64,000 bases of DNA from Podocnemis expansa (lineage: Eukaryota > Chordata > Testudines > Podocnemididae): NCBI GenBank assembly GCA_007922195.1, contig ML681992.1:40556406-40620405 (forward strand), given 5' to 3'. Both the position numbers and the translations under genes were made by a program. The notes under the pieces were generated by a model. The model was not told where the DNA came from and made no database searches. It saw only the letters and a list, made by a program, of their open reading frames with translations. Of this stretch, positions 1 through 11,525 are shown piece after piece. How positions within the stretch are numbered: the first letter of the stretch is position 1; every line of letters starts with the position of its first letter.

Positions 1-508
1 AGGCTTAAAACATGTCAAGCACGATTCCCTATAATTACTAACGATCTCAGTATTTAGAGAAAATAAAAAACGGCTAGCACGTCTGCTCTGATTAGCATAT
101 ATGTAAAAGAGATTAATTGTGGGAAACCAACCACTAGATGTAGTGCAATAGCATCAGATCACAAGAAAGGCTCAATGATCCTCTCTTTCACCACTCTTTT
201 TTCTCTATGAATTACTGTTTTATATTAAAGAAGTTACTGTAATACATTTTAATAAAAGGATTAGAAATTTCTCCCCAATTTATTTATTTTTGGTCATCAT
301 GCCATGAAAAATCATATCAGCAAAGAAATAGCAAGGAAATCTGAATACTACACACAGTGAGCTGCAACAGAAAAGCACAGCTAATCAGCTTCAGCAGCAC
401 AGTTCACAATGATAATTATACAAAACTGGAAAAAGAAATCAAACTCTTAACTGTGTGGAAGATTCATATGCTCTATCTATTATCATGATAAGCACATTTT
501 TAATACCT
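1..508. other. Intronic sequence, no feature recognised
   Basis: AT-rich DNA on both strands with short ORFs only. I see no repeat family, splice-flanked exon or RNA gene here. Confidence 0.5.
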
Positions 509-730
509 TGTCTACACTGTGTGCTAGTACACACAAGGGCGTAAAGTTTAGTCCACACTAGCATGTTGCACACTGAAAGCTGACTAGTGCTCTTTAATGC
601 AGTCCACTTTAAAACAGTGCTGTGCTAATAGGCATCAGGGAACTTCTATTGCTTTCTAGCTTGCTTTCTAGTAGGGTCCATATTAGTGTGCAACATGCTA
701 ATATGCACTACAATTTACACTCTTAAGATC
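509..730. mobile_element. Miniature DNA-transposon fragment (left end like GTCTACACT family)
   Basis: The left edge carries CTTGTCTACACTG, like the GGCTATGTCTACAC elements elsewhere in the window. The interior is partly self-complementary: GCATGTTGCACAC near 560 answers GTGTGCAACATGC near 688. No convincing right terminus or target duplication was found, so limits are approximate. Confidence 0.45.
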
Positions 731-751
731 TGCAGTGCTCATCACTCTAGA

Positions 752-1160
752 ACAGTGGTGTCACACACGTGGCCCAGAACCTCTTCCAGCTGGCCGGCAA
801 CAATACTCTGCGGGACACACTCTCCCTGAGAGAGAGAGAGAGAGGTATCACAAGGGACACTGCTGCTCCTGGGCCTGCCGCAAAAGTGGCAGGGGCTGGA
901 TCTGTGCAGGGGCTGCCTGCCATGCTGCCACTGGCTCCCAGTGGCAGAGGCCAGACTAATCTGAGCTGGGCCTGCCTGCTGCTGGCCGAAGGCGGCTGGC
1001 AGGGGTTGCCTTCCACTGGCTGGCTACAGCAGCAGCTAGATCCAGGCCCCTGATGTGCTGCTGCTGCCTGGCTGGGCAGTGACGGCACGCTATATCTGAT
1101 ACCCAGAGCTTCGCAATGCCGTAATAGCGTTTGGTCTTGTGACATTGCAGAACGCTGAGT
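752..1160. mobile_element. hAT-like miniature element, left end, related to copies at 9968 and 55974
   Basis: It begins CAGTGGTGTCACACACGTGGCCC, resembling the hAT-type ends that begin CAGGnnTGTCAAAC. It holds the internal CTCTCCCTGAGAGAGAG block also seen in the 9968-10306 and 55974-56373 elements. A more GC-rich insert follows. The expected right terminus is not visible before the next element starts at about 1162. ORFs here on both strands are low-complexity. Confidence 0.45.
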
Positions 1161-1161
1161 A

Positions 1162-1580
1162 TGCGGCTATGTCTACACTTTGCCTCTCACTTTGAATTAC
1201 TGAATTCAAATTGGTCAATTCAAAATAATAATTATTAATTTGAATTGACATGGCCACACCTGAAACTCCAGTTCGAATTGGCATGTCCAGGGACTGGACT
1301 TGCCCATTCGAATTGGAGGGGGACACCACAGGAAGTGTGACAAGATGGCTGTGAAAAATGGCCACTGCCACAGCCAATCCCTTGCCAGCCTCTAGCACTC
1401 TGAGCTGGCACAAGGAAAACCATCCCCTGCCCAGCTCTACTGGCACTGCCACTAGTGCTGCGGAGGATATGCTTTACTCCATGCCAGGCTGAGTGCTGGA
1501 GCCTGGCAGGGGATGTTTCCCTGCAAGGGGGTGGGTGAAGGGATTCCTCCTGCCCCCTCCCAGAAGGGGGAATCTCCCCG
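1162..1580. mobile_element. GGCTATGTCTACAC miniature transposon, truncated on the right
   Basis: It starts GGCTATGTCTACACTTT, the same terminus as the complete elements at 13222, 30400, 48136 and 61834. The interior is built from TTCGAATT / AATTCAAATT-type self-complementary words. The complementary right end is absent; a CR1 fragment begins at about 1581, so the right half is lost or was never present. Confidence 0.6.
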
Positions 1581-2200
1581 CCCTCTTGTTGCGAAAAAGG
1601 TCAATGGCATATTGGGTTGCATCAGTAGGAGCACTGCAAGTAGTTTGAGGGATGTGATTACTCCCCTCTATTCGGCACTGATGAAGCTGCATTTGAAATA
1701 CTGTGTGCAGTTTTGGGCTCCCCAGTACAGAAAGGATGTAGTGACATTAGACAGTGGAGGGCAACAAAAATCATTAGGGGGCTGGGGCACATGACTTGCG
1801 AGGAGAGACTGAAGGAACTTGGCTTATTTAGTCTGCAGAAGAGAAGACTGAGGGGGGATTTGATAGCGACCTTCAACTACTTGAACGGCTGCTCCAAAGA
1901 GGAGGGAGCTAGGCTATTCTCAATAGTAACACAGGACAGAACAAGGAGCAGTGGTTTCACGTTGCAGCTGGGGAGGTCTAGGCTGGATATGAGGAAAAAC
2001 TTTCTCACTAGGAGGATGGTGAAGCATTGGAATGGGTTACCTACGGAAGGTGGTGGATTCTCCATTTTTGGAAACTTTTAAGACCTGGTTGGATAAAACC
2101 CTGGCTGGGATGATTTAGTGGGAGTGGTCCTGCTTTTTAGCAGGGAGTTGGACTAGATGACCTTATGAGGTCCCTTCCAGCTCTAATATTCCATCGTTCT
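1581..2200 (+). pseudogene. CR1 LINE, 5'-truncated 3' end (ORF2 C-terminus and 3' UTR)
   Basis: Translated pieces match the end of the intact CR1 ORF2 at 53320-53858, for example [37 protein letters not shown] and [15 protein letters not shown]. The reading frame shifts between about 1740 and 1790, and the last residues before the stop near 2081 are altered. The 3' end (CTTATGAGGTCCCTTCCAG, then ATTCCATCGTTCT) is the usual CR1 tail region. It covers only the region after the reverse transcriptase core, so this is a dead 5'-truncated insertion. Confidence 0.9.
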
Positions 2201-3847
2201 AATCCCAGAAAGACACTGGGTAAACCATCAATTGTACTCCCCAGGTCTTATGCAGCAACTACCTTTTAAAATGCTTAAGAGTTAAAATATGCATTATATT
2301 TGTAACCCGGTGACAGATGAAGTAAATATTACAAGTTAAACATGGGAAGGAACCTTATAAACTAATGTTTTCATTTATGGAACAAGATTTCCCGTGTGAG
2401 CTGGAACAGTGATACTTGCTGTGAGTACCTTCCTGGCAGTTAGGATCTCATGTCATGCTAGCATGCCCAGATGCTCTGACATTTTATTTCTAGGAAGCAT
2501 GAACCTTGTCTTTAGGCTTGTGGAAATATATTTCACTAGTCAGATGGACATTTTTATTAGGGACTTATTTGCGATTAAGGTAAATTTAAGGAATAAGAGG
2601 GTAAGCATTAAGGGGGTCAATTTGTCTAGTGTTGAGGCTGCATTACATTGGAGTATATTAAGGTTTGGTTTGGGTTTTTTAAATAGAGTTAAGAGTGATG
2701 CAAAGGGTGGAAAGGGGATGCAAGCACAGCTTTCCTGAACACCACAAAGCAAGGCCAGTGACAGGGAAGGGAATCCAGGACTACCGCCTCCTAGGACTGG
2801 TCTGTACTGCCACATGATTTTGGCGGCAATCAAAGGAAGATATGCAAAATACTTAAAATTCATTGTGTATCTCCCTCCGACTGCCTACCTTTTTCTTGCT
2901 GCACTGTCTTAAGTAGCCTGAGTTGGAGGGAAACTCCTTCCCTCTGACTCAGGGGTACTCCCCTTCTGCAGGGCAGTCACCAACACTGGCTTCCCAATTG
3001 GCTGATGAATTCACCACGGTCAGTGAAAACAAGCCCATGGTCTCATTCCCATCTACTACATCAAACCATTTACAATTTTTGTAGTAAGTTATTAGAAAAA
3101 TATTACTTATGTTATATACCTCTCACTTTATATATAGAAAATACCTGTAATAGGTCACATAATGAAGACAGAAGAAACTTTTGTATAAACAAACCTAATA
3201 CTATACCACATTCCCCTCTCCCCAAAGGAAAAAATCCCATAAATTAATTAATTGTGATTGTGATATAGTACCCTTCTTGTTCTCAGGATGAAATTTCATG
3301 TAAATCTTTCTGGCATTCTGTCTGTAGGGATATGAAGAATCTGCAGACTTTTCTCTCTGCTGCTAATATTATCAGCTCCTACAGAAAACGCATGAAACTA
3401 ACCTGTCAGGTATATTGTAACGATTTACCCTACCTTAAAATTGATTCTTTCAACACCCACTGGTTTAAAAAAGGGAGCTAACAACTGGAACTCTCTGTTA
3501 CCAGGGTGACTTCTTGTCTGATTGCTGCCTTCATGTGGACATCTCATGAATCAGCTTTTTATTCTGTTCACTGTTCAGAGCACTACAATTTATCACTCTA
3601 AAGACAAGTCAGTAAAAGACAGTGAAACAAAGTTGACTGAGAAGAAAGGCGATCGTTCAGAAGTTCCAGCTGTACTTGTATCTTTATTTTAACTCAGACT
3701 TTAATGGTGTTTCTGAGACTAAAATGATGGTGTTTCTGGGAATAAAGCTAGAGCGCCAGCAAATCAGCATTCCTGGCACTGAAAAAGTCACTCTCAGAAG
3801 TGCTCCAGGGAATAGTTTAAAAAAAATGTTTGGCTCCTCACAACCGC
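2201..3847. other. Intronic sequence, no feature recognised
   Basis: No repeat family or exon recognised. ORFs at 2409-2738 and 3005-3247 have no domain character and lie in T-rich or mixed DNA. I treat them as chance. Confidence 0.5.
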
Positions 3848-4006
3848 AGATTCTCGGATGCATTCAGTAATAGGTGTCTCCATACCGGAGCACCGGATTG
3901 GTTGGAAAAAAACTTGTCCTAGCCTGTCAGAAGAGGGGAGGTGGCCACTGCCCCTTGCACCATCCGTGGCTATATATACAGCCGCCTCCCCGTCCCCTCC
4001 TCAGTT
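3848..4006. repeat. DIRS-A left inverted terminal repeat
   Basis: Inverted partner of 8681-8873 with very few differences. It contains a TATATATA run at 3971-3978, about 190 bases before the first gag ATG, which could serve as core promoter. Confidence 0.85.
3971..3978 (+). promoter_or_regulatory. TATA-like box in DIRS-A terminal repeat
   Basis: TATATATA inside GGCTATATATACAGCC. The same position in DIRS-B reads GGCTATATAGG (16616-16626). Conservation between two diverged elements and the place upstream of gag suggest a promoter; function is inferred. Confidence 0.4.
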
Positions 4007-4167
4007 TCATTTCTTCCGCCTTGCGCGTTGGATCTGGAACGTCCGCTCCTTGCTAATCGCAAGCAGTCTGTCTCTTCGTTGGATTCACTGTCCGGCAGGG
4101 CACATCTCCTTTGTGGATTTAATTCCACTGTGAGAGCCCAACACTGGACCGGAACATCGCATCGACG

Positions 4168-6037
4168 ATGCTGGGGTTTAAACCATGTGCCGAGTATGGC
4201 AAGGCCTTCCCCCGGGACAACCCCCATGGGAAGTGCCTCAGGTGCCTGGGCAAAGACAACATGGTCTCGGCGTCTTCCATTTGTCTCTCCTTTAAACCTC
4301 GAATGATTAAGGAGAGGGAACAGTGACGCCACGCCTTAGCCTCAAAGGAGGCTCAGCATCCTTCATCCAAGGCCTCGGGTGAGAGCCCGGCACTGAGACC
4401 CAGCTCGGCATCGGAGTCTACGCAACACTGTGCCACCGGTGGCTGCCGCCACCACCGCCGCACCACCTCGGTGCCAACTCCAGCACCGCAGCGCCTACCC
4501 GGCGCCTCAGCACCTTGGCACCAATCAAGGTTGCCCTAAGCCAAGCCCAGCACCGCGCCATATCATCTCTGGTGCCAACGGCACAGTACAGCCCAGCCTC
4601 ACCGGTATCAACATCACCTCGGCACTGGCTGACCCCACCCTCAGCACCGCGAAGTCTGGTACCGAGAGAACGGGAAGCCTCCCACCCAAGCGGTCCTCCC
4701 TTGCCTAGCGAGGACTTGCCCGTGACTCATGCGGAGTCGTTTTTTGTCCTGTCCACCCCAGAAGCGGCAGAGGCAGCATGAGCCCTGCTGCTCCTTTCTA
4801 CCTCACCTGCCCCACTCCCAATCAGAAGGAGCAAACCGGCCTTCATTTCGAAGGCCTGGGTTCACCCGGGATGCTCACCTTCACCATCCAGCCCCCCGCC
4901 TTCCACCCCAGCAGGGGCAAGCACCACTCCACCAATGGCACCAATCCTGATCCCCATCCCCTGCCTCCAGCCCGGAAAAGGAACCTTCTAGGGGCTCCAA
5001 ACTGCCCTGGCGCCGCACATTGGCTCTGTCACCCTTCCAATTTCAACCACAAAAGTGGGCCCCTGAGGGCACTTCCCTCTCTCCGCGGTGGACCCCCAGT
5101 GCCACGCTGTCCCCAGCACTGGAGTCCTTCATGGGGAACCTTCTGGCGTACTTTGATCTGCTGTGTTGGGCCATGGCCCACTTAGGTATGGAGTTGGAGC
5201 CCCTGAACCTCCCTCTCAATACCCTGTTTGGACCAGCATTCGCCTCCACGGCGCCTTTAGCAATCCCGCCCCACCTGAACGTGTGGGACCTTGCATGCTC
5301 CCGGAGGCAAAGTCCAAGCTCCGTCCCCCCGGTTTCGGATACGGCAAGCATGAAATATCGGGTATCCAAATCGGATTACCCCTCGGTTGCTGGCCACCCA
5401 ATCCCCCACAAGGGATGTGATCTAGATGGCAATGGGGGCCGGAGGACCCCCCAGGGACCCCCTCCCTGGCTCCAGGGAGACCAGGGAACTGGATTTGTTA
5501 GGCTGCAAGGTGTACTCCTTGTCAGCTTTTCAACTGTGGGTGGCAAACAACCAGGCCATAACCAGTAGGTACTTGCTGGATGTCTGGGAGTCCCTTGGGA
5601 CATTTAGGAATATGCTCCCACCCGAGGCCAGGGATGAGTATGATGCCTTCTTGGAGGAAGGCAACATAATCTCTCAAGACCTCCTTCTTTCAGCCTGCGA
5701 TGCAGTGGACACTGTAGCTCGCACCATGGCCTCGGCGGTTACCCTCCATAGGGTAGCATGGCTCAGGGAGGCTAGAGCAACTCCTAACACTCAGCAGGCA
5801 GTCCTTGACCTGCCCTTTGAGGGGAACGTCCTGTTTCCCCTGGAAACCCTCTCCATGGTGGGTACGGCCCGGGATCCTCCAGGAAAAGTCAAGTATTTTG
5901 GCCTCCTTCCTCCCGGACCCCCCCCCCAACTTAGCTTCCCAATTCCCTGGGCGGGACAACCTCCCTTTTTCCCTTTCGCCTCACTCACGGCGGAAAGAGG
6001 GCCTTCGGTCACCCCTCCCCAGGAGGGGCCCTTCTGA
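4168..6037 (+). pseudogene. DIRS-A gag-like gene, broken
   Basis: ATG at 4168 opens a short zinc-knuckle-like reading frame (MLGFKPCAEYGKAFP, then HGKCLRCLG) that ends at TGA 4324-4326. The matching start in DIRS-B reads MPGFKLYLGCCKAFP. Gag-type protein then resumes in other frames: a proline-rich middle (4515-4781, 5020-5450) and a conserved C-terminal part at 5426-6037 with KVYSLSAFQLWVANNQA, CDAVDTVARTMASAVTLHRV and AVLDLPFEG. DIRS-B has the equivalents KVYSSTALQLCISN and DTVACTMASAVVMRRLAW. At least three frame changes plus a stop make it non-coding now. Gag would package element RNA. Family assignment comes from similarity to DIRS-B and remembered sauropsid DIRS gag. Confidence 0.75.
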
Positions 6038-6039
6038 CC

Positions 6040-8530
6040 ATTACCCTCTTTACCCTTGGGGTGCAGGGAGCCCCCGAGGTGCCATTGTTGCAGACGGACA
6101 CCCCTCCTCCCCCCTTTTTTTCTTCCATAGGGAAGACGGCCTATGGGGAACCAACCCGATCCCTCCCCCTGTTCTCTCTCTCCCTCAATTGCGGGACCAA
6201 AGATTTGATTGGGACACCGGGGCTGACAATGTATGACGCCCACCTATGGTGCTAGTATTCCAATACTGTAGTCACCACCAACCCCACCCCCCAACCCCCA
6301 CTCCTTAAGCAGCGACTTCCCTGAGGATGAAAGCCACCCCTCTCCTACTCCTAACAACCCTCCTTCCTGAATACTCCCCACCGCGCTCCCACCCTAACCC
6401 CTCGTCAAGGGATGGAGACACATCTCGTTGTAGCCCAGCTACGGCAGGGCTCTGAGACGAGCACATCCGAAGCCTACTCGGAACAGGACTGTGCCTGTGG
6501 CCATGGCATGCATCGCAGGTAGGCCCCCTTGCTCCGGGTTAGGGGAAAGGGAGAGGATGTCCCGGGTCACATCACCATCTTGTGCGCTGTGACCCAACCC
6601 CCCCAACCACTTTTTCGACAAGACCTTCCTCTGCGCATTAATGGGACACATCTGTGTAGTAATTAAGCTACCTGGATAGCTACTTCATTGGGAAGGGACC
6701 TCTACAGGGGGTTTTACCCCTGCGTGGGCCCTAGGTATGGCCCACCCCCCCTTTCCACTCTCATACGGTTCCTCGTCTCTGCCCTATGGTCATCTAATGG
6801 GAACCAGGGGCCTGCCTCGGGAACCCTCACCTTGGTCTACTGCCTCTGAGGTAGCCCACGCTTCCCCGACCTCACCAAAGTATGGCCGGGGTCACCCTTT
6901 TTAAACCTTGAAGGGGAAATACCTTGCTGTGTATCATATGTTGGGAAACTGCGTAAGGTCTGTCCCTTAGAGTGCCCTCCCATGTGGCTCCTGCCTCAGT
7001 ACCCACTGCCCCCTGGACAGTTGTCTACAGCAGACAGAAGGTTCCCTGCTTCCAGGGCAGTTGCATCATCCCTTGACCTATGGTCTTACTCCCTAGCATG
7101 GGCCCCTCCCCCTTTTCCACCCTGCCTCCTGCAGGACCATCCCACTACACCGCATGTAGCCTCTTGATGCTACAGCATTTTCATCATGCGTGTTGGCGAC
7201 GCCTGGCAGTTCTGCAGTTCCCCTTTCCCTTTTTAAGGACCTGCTTACTCCCACTGCCGTTATGATGGCATGACACACAGAACCCAGTCTGTACAACATG
7301 TAACAGTTTGGGGCTATAACCCTTTATTCTCCTTTTGGCTCTCCCCAGGGAGGAAACTTCCTTGGGTTCTCTGATACTGAGGTGGCCATCAGACACAGCA
7401 GCTGCCACCTTGTTATGGCCCATTCTCTAGCTCAAGAAGGACCCTCCCTTGGCAGCAAAGTTCTTCACTATCCCTGTATTGAAGAGTTTTTCCTGCCTGG
7501 CAGCCCTGACATAGCAAAGTGGTAGCGTTCTCCCTCAAGAATGCACCTTAGGTACTGAGTCCGCAGTCCTTCTCGACCCTCCTTCAATTTCTCGGTCTCT
7601 GAGGGGCTGTCTAGATGGTAGTAGAGTTCTCTGCCGTCCTTTTTCCTTCCCCTCACGCTTAGTGAGAGCTTCGAGGGGCAAAACCCTGCAAGCCTAGACC
7701 AATGGGGCCCCTACCTTACATTCTAGCTCCCCGCAGCCCTTAGTAGGCCGTTTTCGCCCACATTGCCTCAGGCCACCATGCGGTCAACACCTTTCCACGC
7801 CCTCTCTCCTGCGAGAGCCCAGTCGTGGCACTAGTTAGCTGAATCTGCGCTCCTGTGCTACCAGGTCATGAATTAGCATGCCGTAGGCCCGTCCTGCTTG
7901 ACTCGACCCTATACATCGCGGCTGATATCCCATGGTCTTCTCAGTCGCCTTCGAGCCCACCTCACAACCTTGTATCCTTTCCTCCTTAAGCAGATGGCTT
8001 GCTTGGCCACATCCTAGATAAGGGGCATTGCCACCCCCTTACTTCTCCTTCCATACTCAGTAGTCGCCAGAACAGCCCATGACTATGTGGCTCCCACAAA
8101 ACCTTCAGGCGCTCTGTGCTTGCCCTTTCTTTGTTCTCACGTGAGACACAGCCATGGCTAGTCTCATTGGCCAGTTTCAGTGTTCACCTTCAAGGCCACG
8201 TGACACAGCCTAGGCCAGACATTGTAGTCTATCAATTACATTTCACGTTTTTCCTCCTAGGCAGGGCACCCGCATAACCTGTTTTCTTAGGTTGCGCCCC
8301 TTTATTTCCTCCAGCTCCAGTGACTTCGCTGACCTCCATATGCGTTCTGCCTCGGCGGGTTAGATTTTGCCCTGTTCTGGTTGACTTCAGCCCTTGCTTC
8401 TTCTGGGCCGCCAAGGCCCGTCTGCCTCTTGTCTGTGGTGAACGTCTTGCTGCGGGGCCTCTACCTACAGGGTCTGTTGCTGTGCTGTAGGCGGAAGTAC
8501 CAACTCTACCTGCTGTCCTTCAGCGAGGCT
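6040..8530. other. Unclassified 2.5-kb interior of DIRS-A
   Basis: This C-rich stretch occupies the place where DIRS elements carry RT, RNase H and recombinase. No YLDDW, RNase H or HxxR...Y motif is visible in either strand. Some short minus-strand ORFs exist (7184-7423, 7468-7656, 8232-8414), basic and without recognised domains, and AATAAA occurs on the minus strand near 7340. It may be an insertion, a captured sequence, or the body of a non-autonomous family. I do not assign a function. Confidence 0.5.
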
Positions 8531-8536
8531 AGTAGT

Positions 8537-8641
8537 CACCTATTACTGAATGCATCTGAGCAGCGCTCGAAGAAGAACGGTGAGTTACCCTCCAGTAACC
8601 GTCCTTCTTCGAGATGGGCTGCTCGGATCCATTCAGGTCCT
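8537..8641. repeat. DIRS-A internal complementary region
   Basis: The first half (CACCTATTACTGAATGCATC...) is the reverse complement of the outer left end. The second half (GTAACCGTCCTTCTTCGAGA...CATTCAGG) is the reverse complement of the outer right end. This arrangement is thought to template completion of circular DIRS DNA. Confidence 0.85.
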
Positions 8642-8680
8642 TTCCCTCCATCCCCGCTTCTGGAGTTGGTGACTCTAAGG

Positions 8681-8873
8681 AACTGAGGAGGGGGCAGGGA
8701 GGCGGCTGTATATATAGCCATGGATGGCGCGAGGTGCAGTGGCCGCCTCCCCTCTTCTGACAGGCTAGGACAAGTTTTTTCCAACCAATCCAGCACTGAG
8801 GCATGGAGACACCTATTACTGAATGGATCCGAGCAGCCCATCTTGAAGAAGGATGGTTATTGGAGAGTAACCC
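8681..8873. repeat. DIRS-A right inverted terminal repeat
   Basis: Reverse complement of the left repeat, ending near GGAGAGTAACC. Minus-strand ORFs of 101 and 130 aa across it arise from the repeat and are not genes. Confidence 0.85.
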
Positions 8874-9348
8874 ACCGTTAGCAAGTACCTCTGTGTTCAA
8901 AAGTTCATCTGATATCGCCAATAAAACATATTTGTCTTCAGTGATTCCTCAAAAAACCATTTATTTAATAAGAATTAGCAAATAAATAGACATACTCAGA
9001 TGTGATTCATTTTCTAGAAGACATAAAGCACTTGGGTGTGTAAAGAAATGCTCAACTCACAACCTTAGTGACTCAGTGTACAGGAACATCCTATGGAGAA
9101 GGTTTCACCTCAGTCTAGTCCAGGCTACCTTTTCTTCTGTAATCCCCAGAGCTCTCTTCTATACACAGCATCTGTATGTTCTCAATTAGCCAGAAATGGT
9201 TTGCAAAGGACGTTTGGATACAAAAACTATTTCTTCCTTAAGCCAGTCTTAGGAGACTGAATGTTTTCTCTGCCCTAATTGGAATCTCCCCATGATTCCA
9301 AATACAGGAGATGTGAGATTTCTCACAAAGCCAAATCTCAAGTCTGGT
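8874..9348. other. Intronic sequence, no feature recognised
   Basis: AT-rich, no repeat or exon recognised. Confidence 0.5.
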
Positions 9349-9505
9349 ATTGTCAGGCCAGTAAAAAAACAACAAGGAGTTGTGTGGCACTTTAAAAAAA
9401 ACATATTTAAATTTTTTTTTTTTAAAGTGCCACACAACTCCTTGTTGGTTTTTTTTTTTACTGGACTAGACTAACACGGCTATCTCTTTTGAAATTGTCA
9501 GGCCA
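9349..9505. mobile_element. Palindromic micro-insertion of a Penelope-like element tail with 12-bp target duplication
   Basis: ATTGTCAGGCCA occurs at 9349-9360 and again, perfectly, at 9494-9505. Between them, 133 bases hold two inverted arms: 9359-9396 and 9421-9462. The arms share AGTGCCACACAACTCCTTGTTG read on opposite strands over about 38 bases. The right arm continues into CTGGACTAGACTAACACGGC, the usual 3' terminus of the Penelope tails found at 37208-37345 and 40600-40745. So a very short tail was inserted in head-to-head form. Confidence 0.85.
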
Positions 9506-9689
9506 CTCACTATGATTGTTTTCAATGTACAAAGAGTACATCGATGGCATACAGAAACTGCTTCTCTATTTCCAAGAAAAAGAAAAGGGTTGAGAATGGA
9601 AAAATATGTTCATATCAGCTATAAGCACAAACATGGCCTTGTGGTTTGGGAAACAAAATAATACCTGTGCTGAATTCCCAGAGACATCC

Positions 9690-9835
9690 TGTGAGAATGC
9701 TGGTTTAACTCTTCTGTGCCTCAGTTCTTCTTATGTAAAATGGAGATAATATTGTTCTGTTCCACAAGTGTAATTCTGAGCCTAAATCCATTAACGCCTC
9801 TTCAGTGCTTAGATACTATGACGACGAGTGAAGGA
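9690..9835 (+). repeat. MIR SINE fragment
   Basis: CTTCTGTGCCTCAGTTCTTC, then GTAAAATGGAGATAAT and GTGCTTAGATACTATGACGA follow the order of the 3' half of the ancient MIR consensus. Confidence 0.65.
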
Positions 9836-9967
9836 GCATATATGTGCTTAACAGTTATGAGAAAAAACCTAGTTTTCATTCATACTGACATCTTCAGGTT
9901 TCAGCGTTAATACTACACTGAGCAGAATAGAGGTTACTTCTCTCTTGTTTCAAGCTGATGTTTTACG

Positions 9968-10306
9968 CAGGCATGTCAAACTTATGTGCTATGGAGGGCC
10001 AGTTTTGACTTAAATGTACTTCAAGTGGGCCACATATACCATTAATCAAAATGCTAGGGCACTCTTGCTGCATCACAGAGTGCGATGTGTGCAAGACTGA
10101 GCTCCATAAGACTACACTCTCTCTCTGTTAGGGAGAGAGTGTGGTCTCGCAGAGTGCAGTCTCACATACTAGAGCTCCATGATGTCGTGAGACCAGGCAC
10201 TCTTGCAACACTGCTGAGTATGCATGACCACTCTTTCTCTGTGTTAGGGGGAGACTGGTCCTGCGCAGTGCAGTGATGCGCCACGGGCTGCCTGTTTGAC
10301 AACCCT
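9968..10306. mobile_element. hAT-type miniature element, copy 1
   Basis: Ends are inverted: CAGGCATGTCAAAC on the left and GTTTGACAACCCT on the right. The 8-bp flanks GTTTTACG (9960-9967) and GTTTTACA (10307-10314) match at 7 of 8, the target duplication size of hAT. The interior has the CTCTCTCTGTTAGGGAGAGAG palindrome shared with 55974-56373. No transposase is present. Confidence 0.8.
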
Positions 10307-10921
10307 GTTTTACAGACTCGGGAAAGAAACTCTGCACATTCAGAAGCATAATTTTTTGGGGTGTTTTTGTTCATCTTTTTTGCTCTCACGACACTGTATA
10401 GGACTAAAAAAACCCCCCAAAACCTAATGTTATGGTAAGTCATCAGAGTCCCCCAGACCACACCATGATGAGTACTGGACTATGCACCACAATACTGAAA
10501 AAGAGGGCTTTTGCTCTGATATGTGAATGTCCTCAATTCATGATGCAGACAGACAAAATTCCCCTGGAAAAAGTGGAATTATGCAGTTTGGAGTTTTTGT
10601 CCCATAGTCACTTTCAAACAGAACTTTGTACAACAAGAAATTACATTGTTTTTCCAAGATTCTGAGGTGAAAATGCAACCTTTAGGTACAATTAGTAGAT
10701 TGCATGGAATAAAATAAACCTGTATTACAGTTGATAAAGAAATGGCTGGTACTCAGGCTAAACCTGGGTTAATTTGGCTACAGATTATGACTTATGTGCT
10801 TCATATCTTCTGTGTAAAATGATTTGAAACTTAAACTGAATATGTTGTAATTACAATTAAACAACCTGATAACACTAAATCATTACAATTCCTGACTGGA
10901 AAAAAGATTAATGCTATATAC
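10307..10921. other. Intronic sequence, no feature recognised
   Basis: No repeat family or exon recognised. Confidence 0.5.
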
Positions 10922-11525
10922 CAGGGACGGCCAAAGTTATGGAAATCAAGAGCCACACAAGTTGATTATTAAACTTTCGAGAGCCGCACTGAGGCATATA
11001 GCCATACACTTTTACCTATTCCAAAATTACTAAGTTTAAAATTCATTGCACACTTTATCGTAAAAAGAGGGCAAATATTGATAATACTAATGTCAGATTC
11101 TAATAATTGCTTCAGGTTACCACAAAAACTAGGTCTCTACTGTAAAAATTTATCTGTCACTTGATGTAGAAGACTGCAGGCTAGTGGTGAATTTTTTTTA
11201 AAATCCCAACCATGCCGCTGCTTCTTCCCACCATCCCCAACCATGACGCTGTTTCTCCCTGCTGTCCTTAACCCCCTCCCGAATCCCCAGGATCTGACAC
11301 TGGCTCCCCTGGGCCAACATACCCCCCTCCCCCGAGTCCCCTTATCTGGCCCGCTCTAGCTGCTAGGCACAGGCTGCCCCCCCACAAGCATGCTCAGGGT
11401 GGGCAATTTAAAACTCCTGGGCTGGGGCTGCTTTCCTAAATTTATTTGCTGACATTCTTCCAGGAGCCACATTTTTCAATTCAAGAGCTGCATGTGGCTC
11501 CTGAGCTGCAGTTTGGCCATGCCTG
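10922..11525. mobile_element. hAT-type non-autonomous element
   Basis: Inverted ends CAGGGACGGCCAAAGTTATGG and GCAGTTTGGCCATGCCTG, with sub-terminal GAGCCACACAAG and GCATGTGGCTC. The flanks CTATATAC / CCATACAC match at 6 of 8, consistent with an old hAT target duplication. There is a C-rich insert around 11200-11400 and no coding capacity. Confidence 0.75.

Larger units (their letters stand above)
3848..8873 (+). mobile_element. DIRS-type retrotransposon A, with gag but no recognisable RT or recombinase
   Basis: The ends are inverted repeats: 3848-4006 pairs with the reverse complement of 8681-8873, both carrying GGTGTCTCCAT, TTGTCCTAGCCTGTCAGAAG and a GGCTATATATACAGCCGCC box. An internal complementary region (8537-8641) sits just inside the right repeat, which is the hallmark DIRS layout. 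Gag-like coding lies at 4168-6037 in several frames. From about 6040 to 8530 I find no reverse transcriptase, RNase H or tyrosine recombinase motif on either strand. At about 5.0 kb it is as long as the RT-bearing element at 16465-21537, so other DNA fills that space. The extreme left end looks eroded. Confidence 0.85.

Noticed and set aside
5791..6243. 150-aa minus-strand ORF
   Set aside because: Shadow of the gag region on the other strand.
8529..8921. 130-aa and 101-aa minus-strand ORFs
   Set aside because: They fall in the inverted terminal repeat and internal complementary region of DIRS-A.
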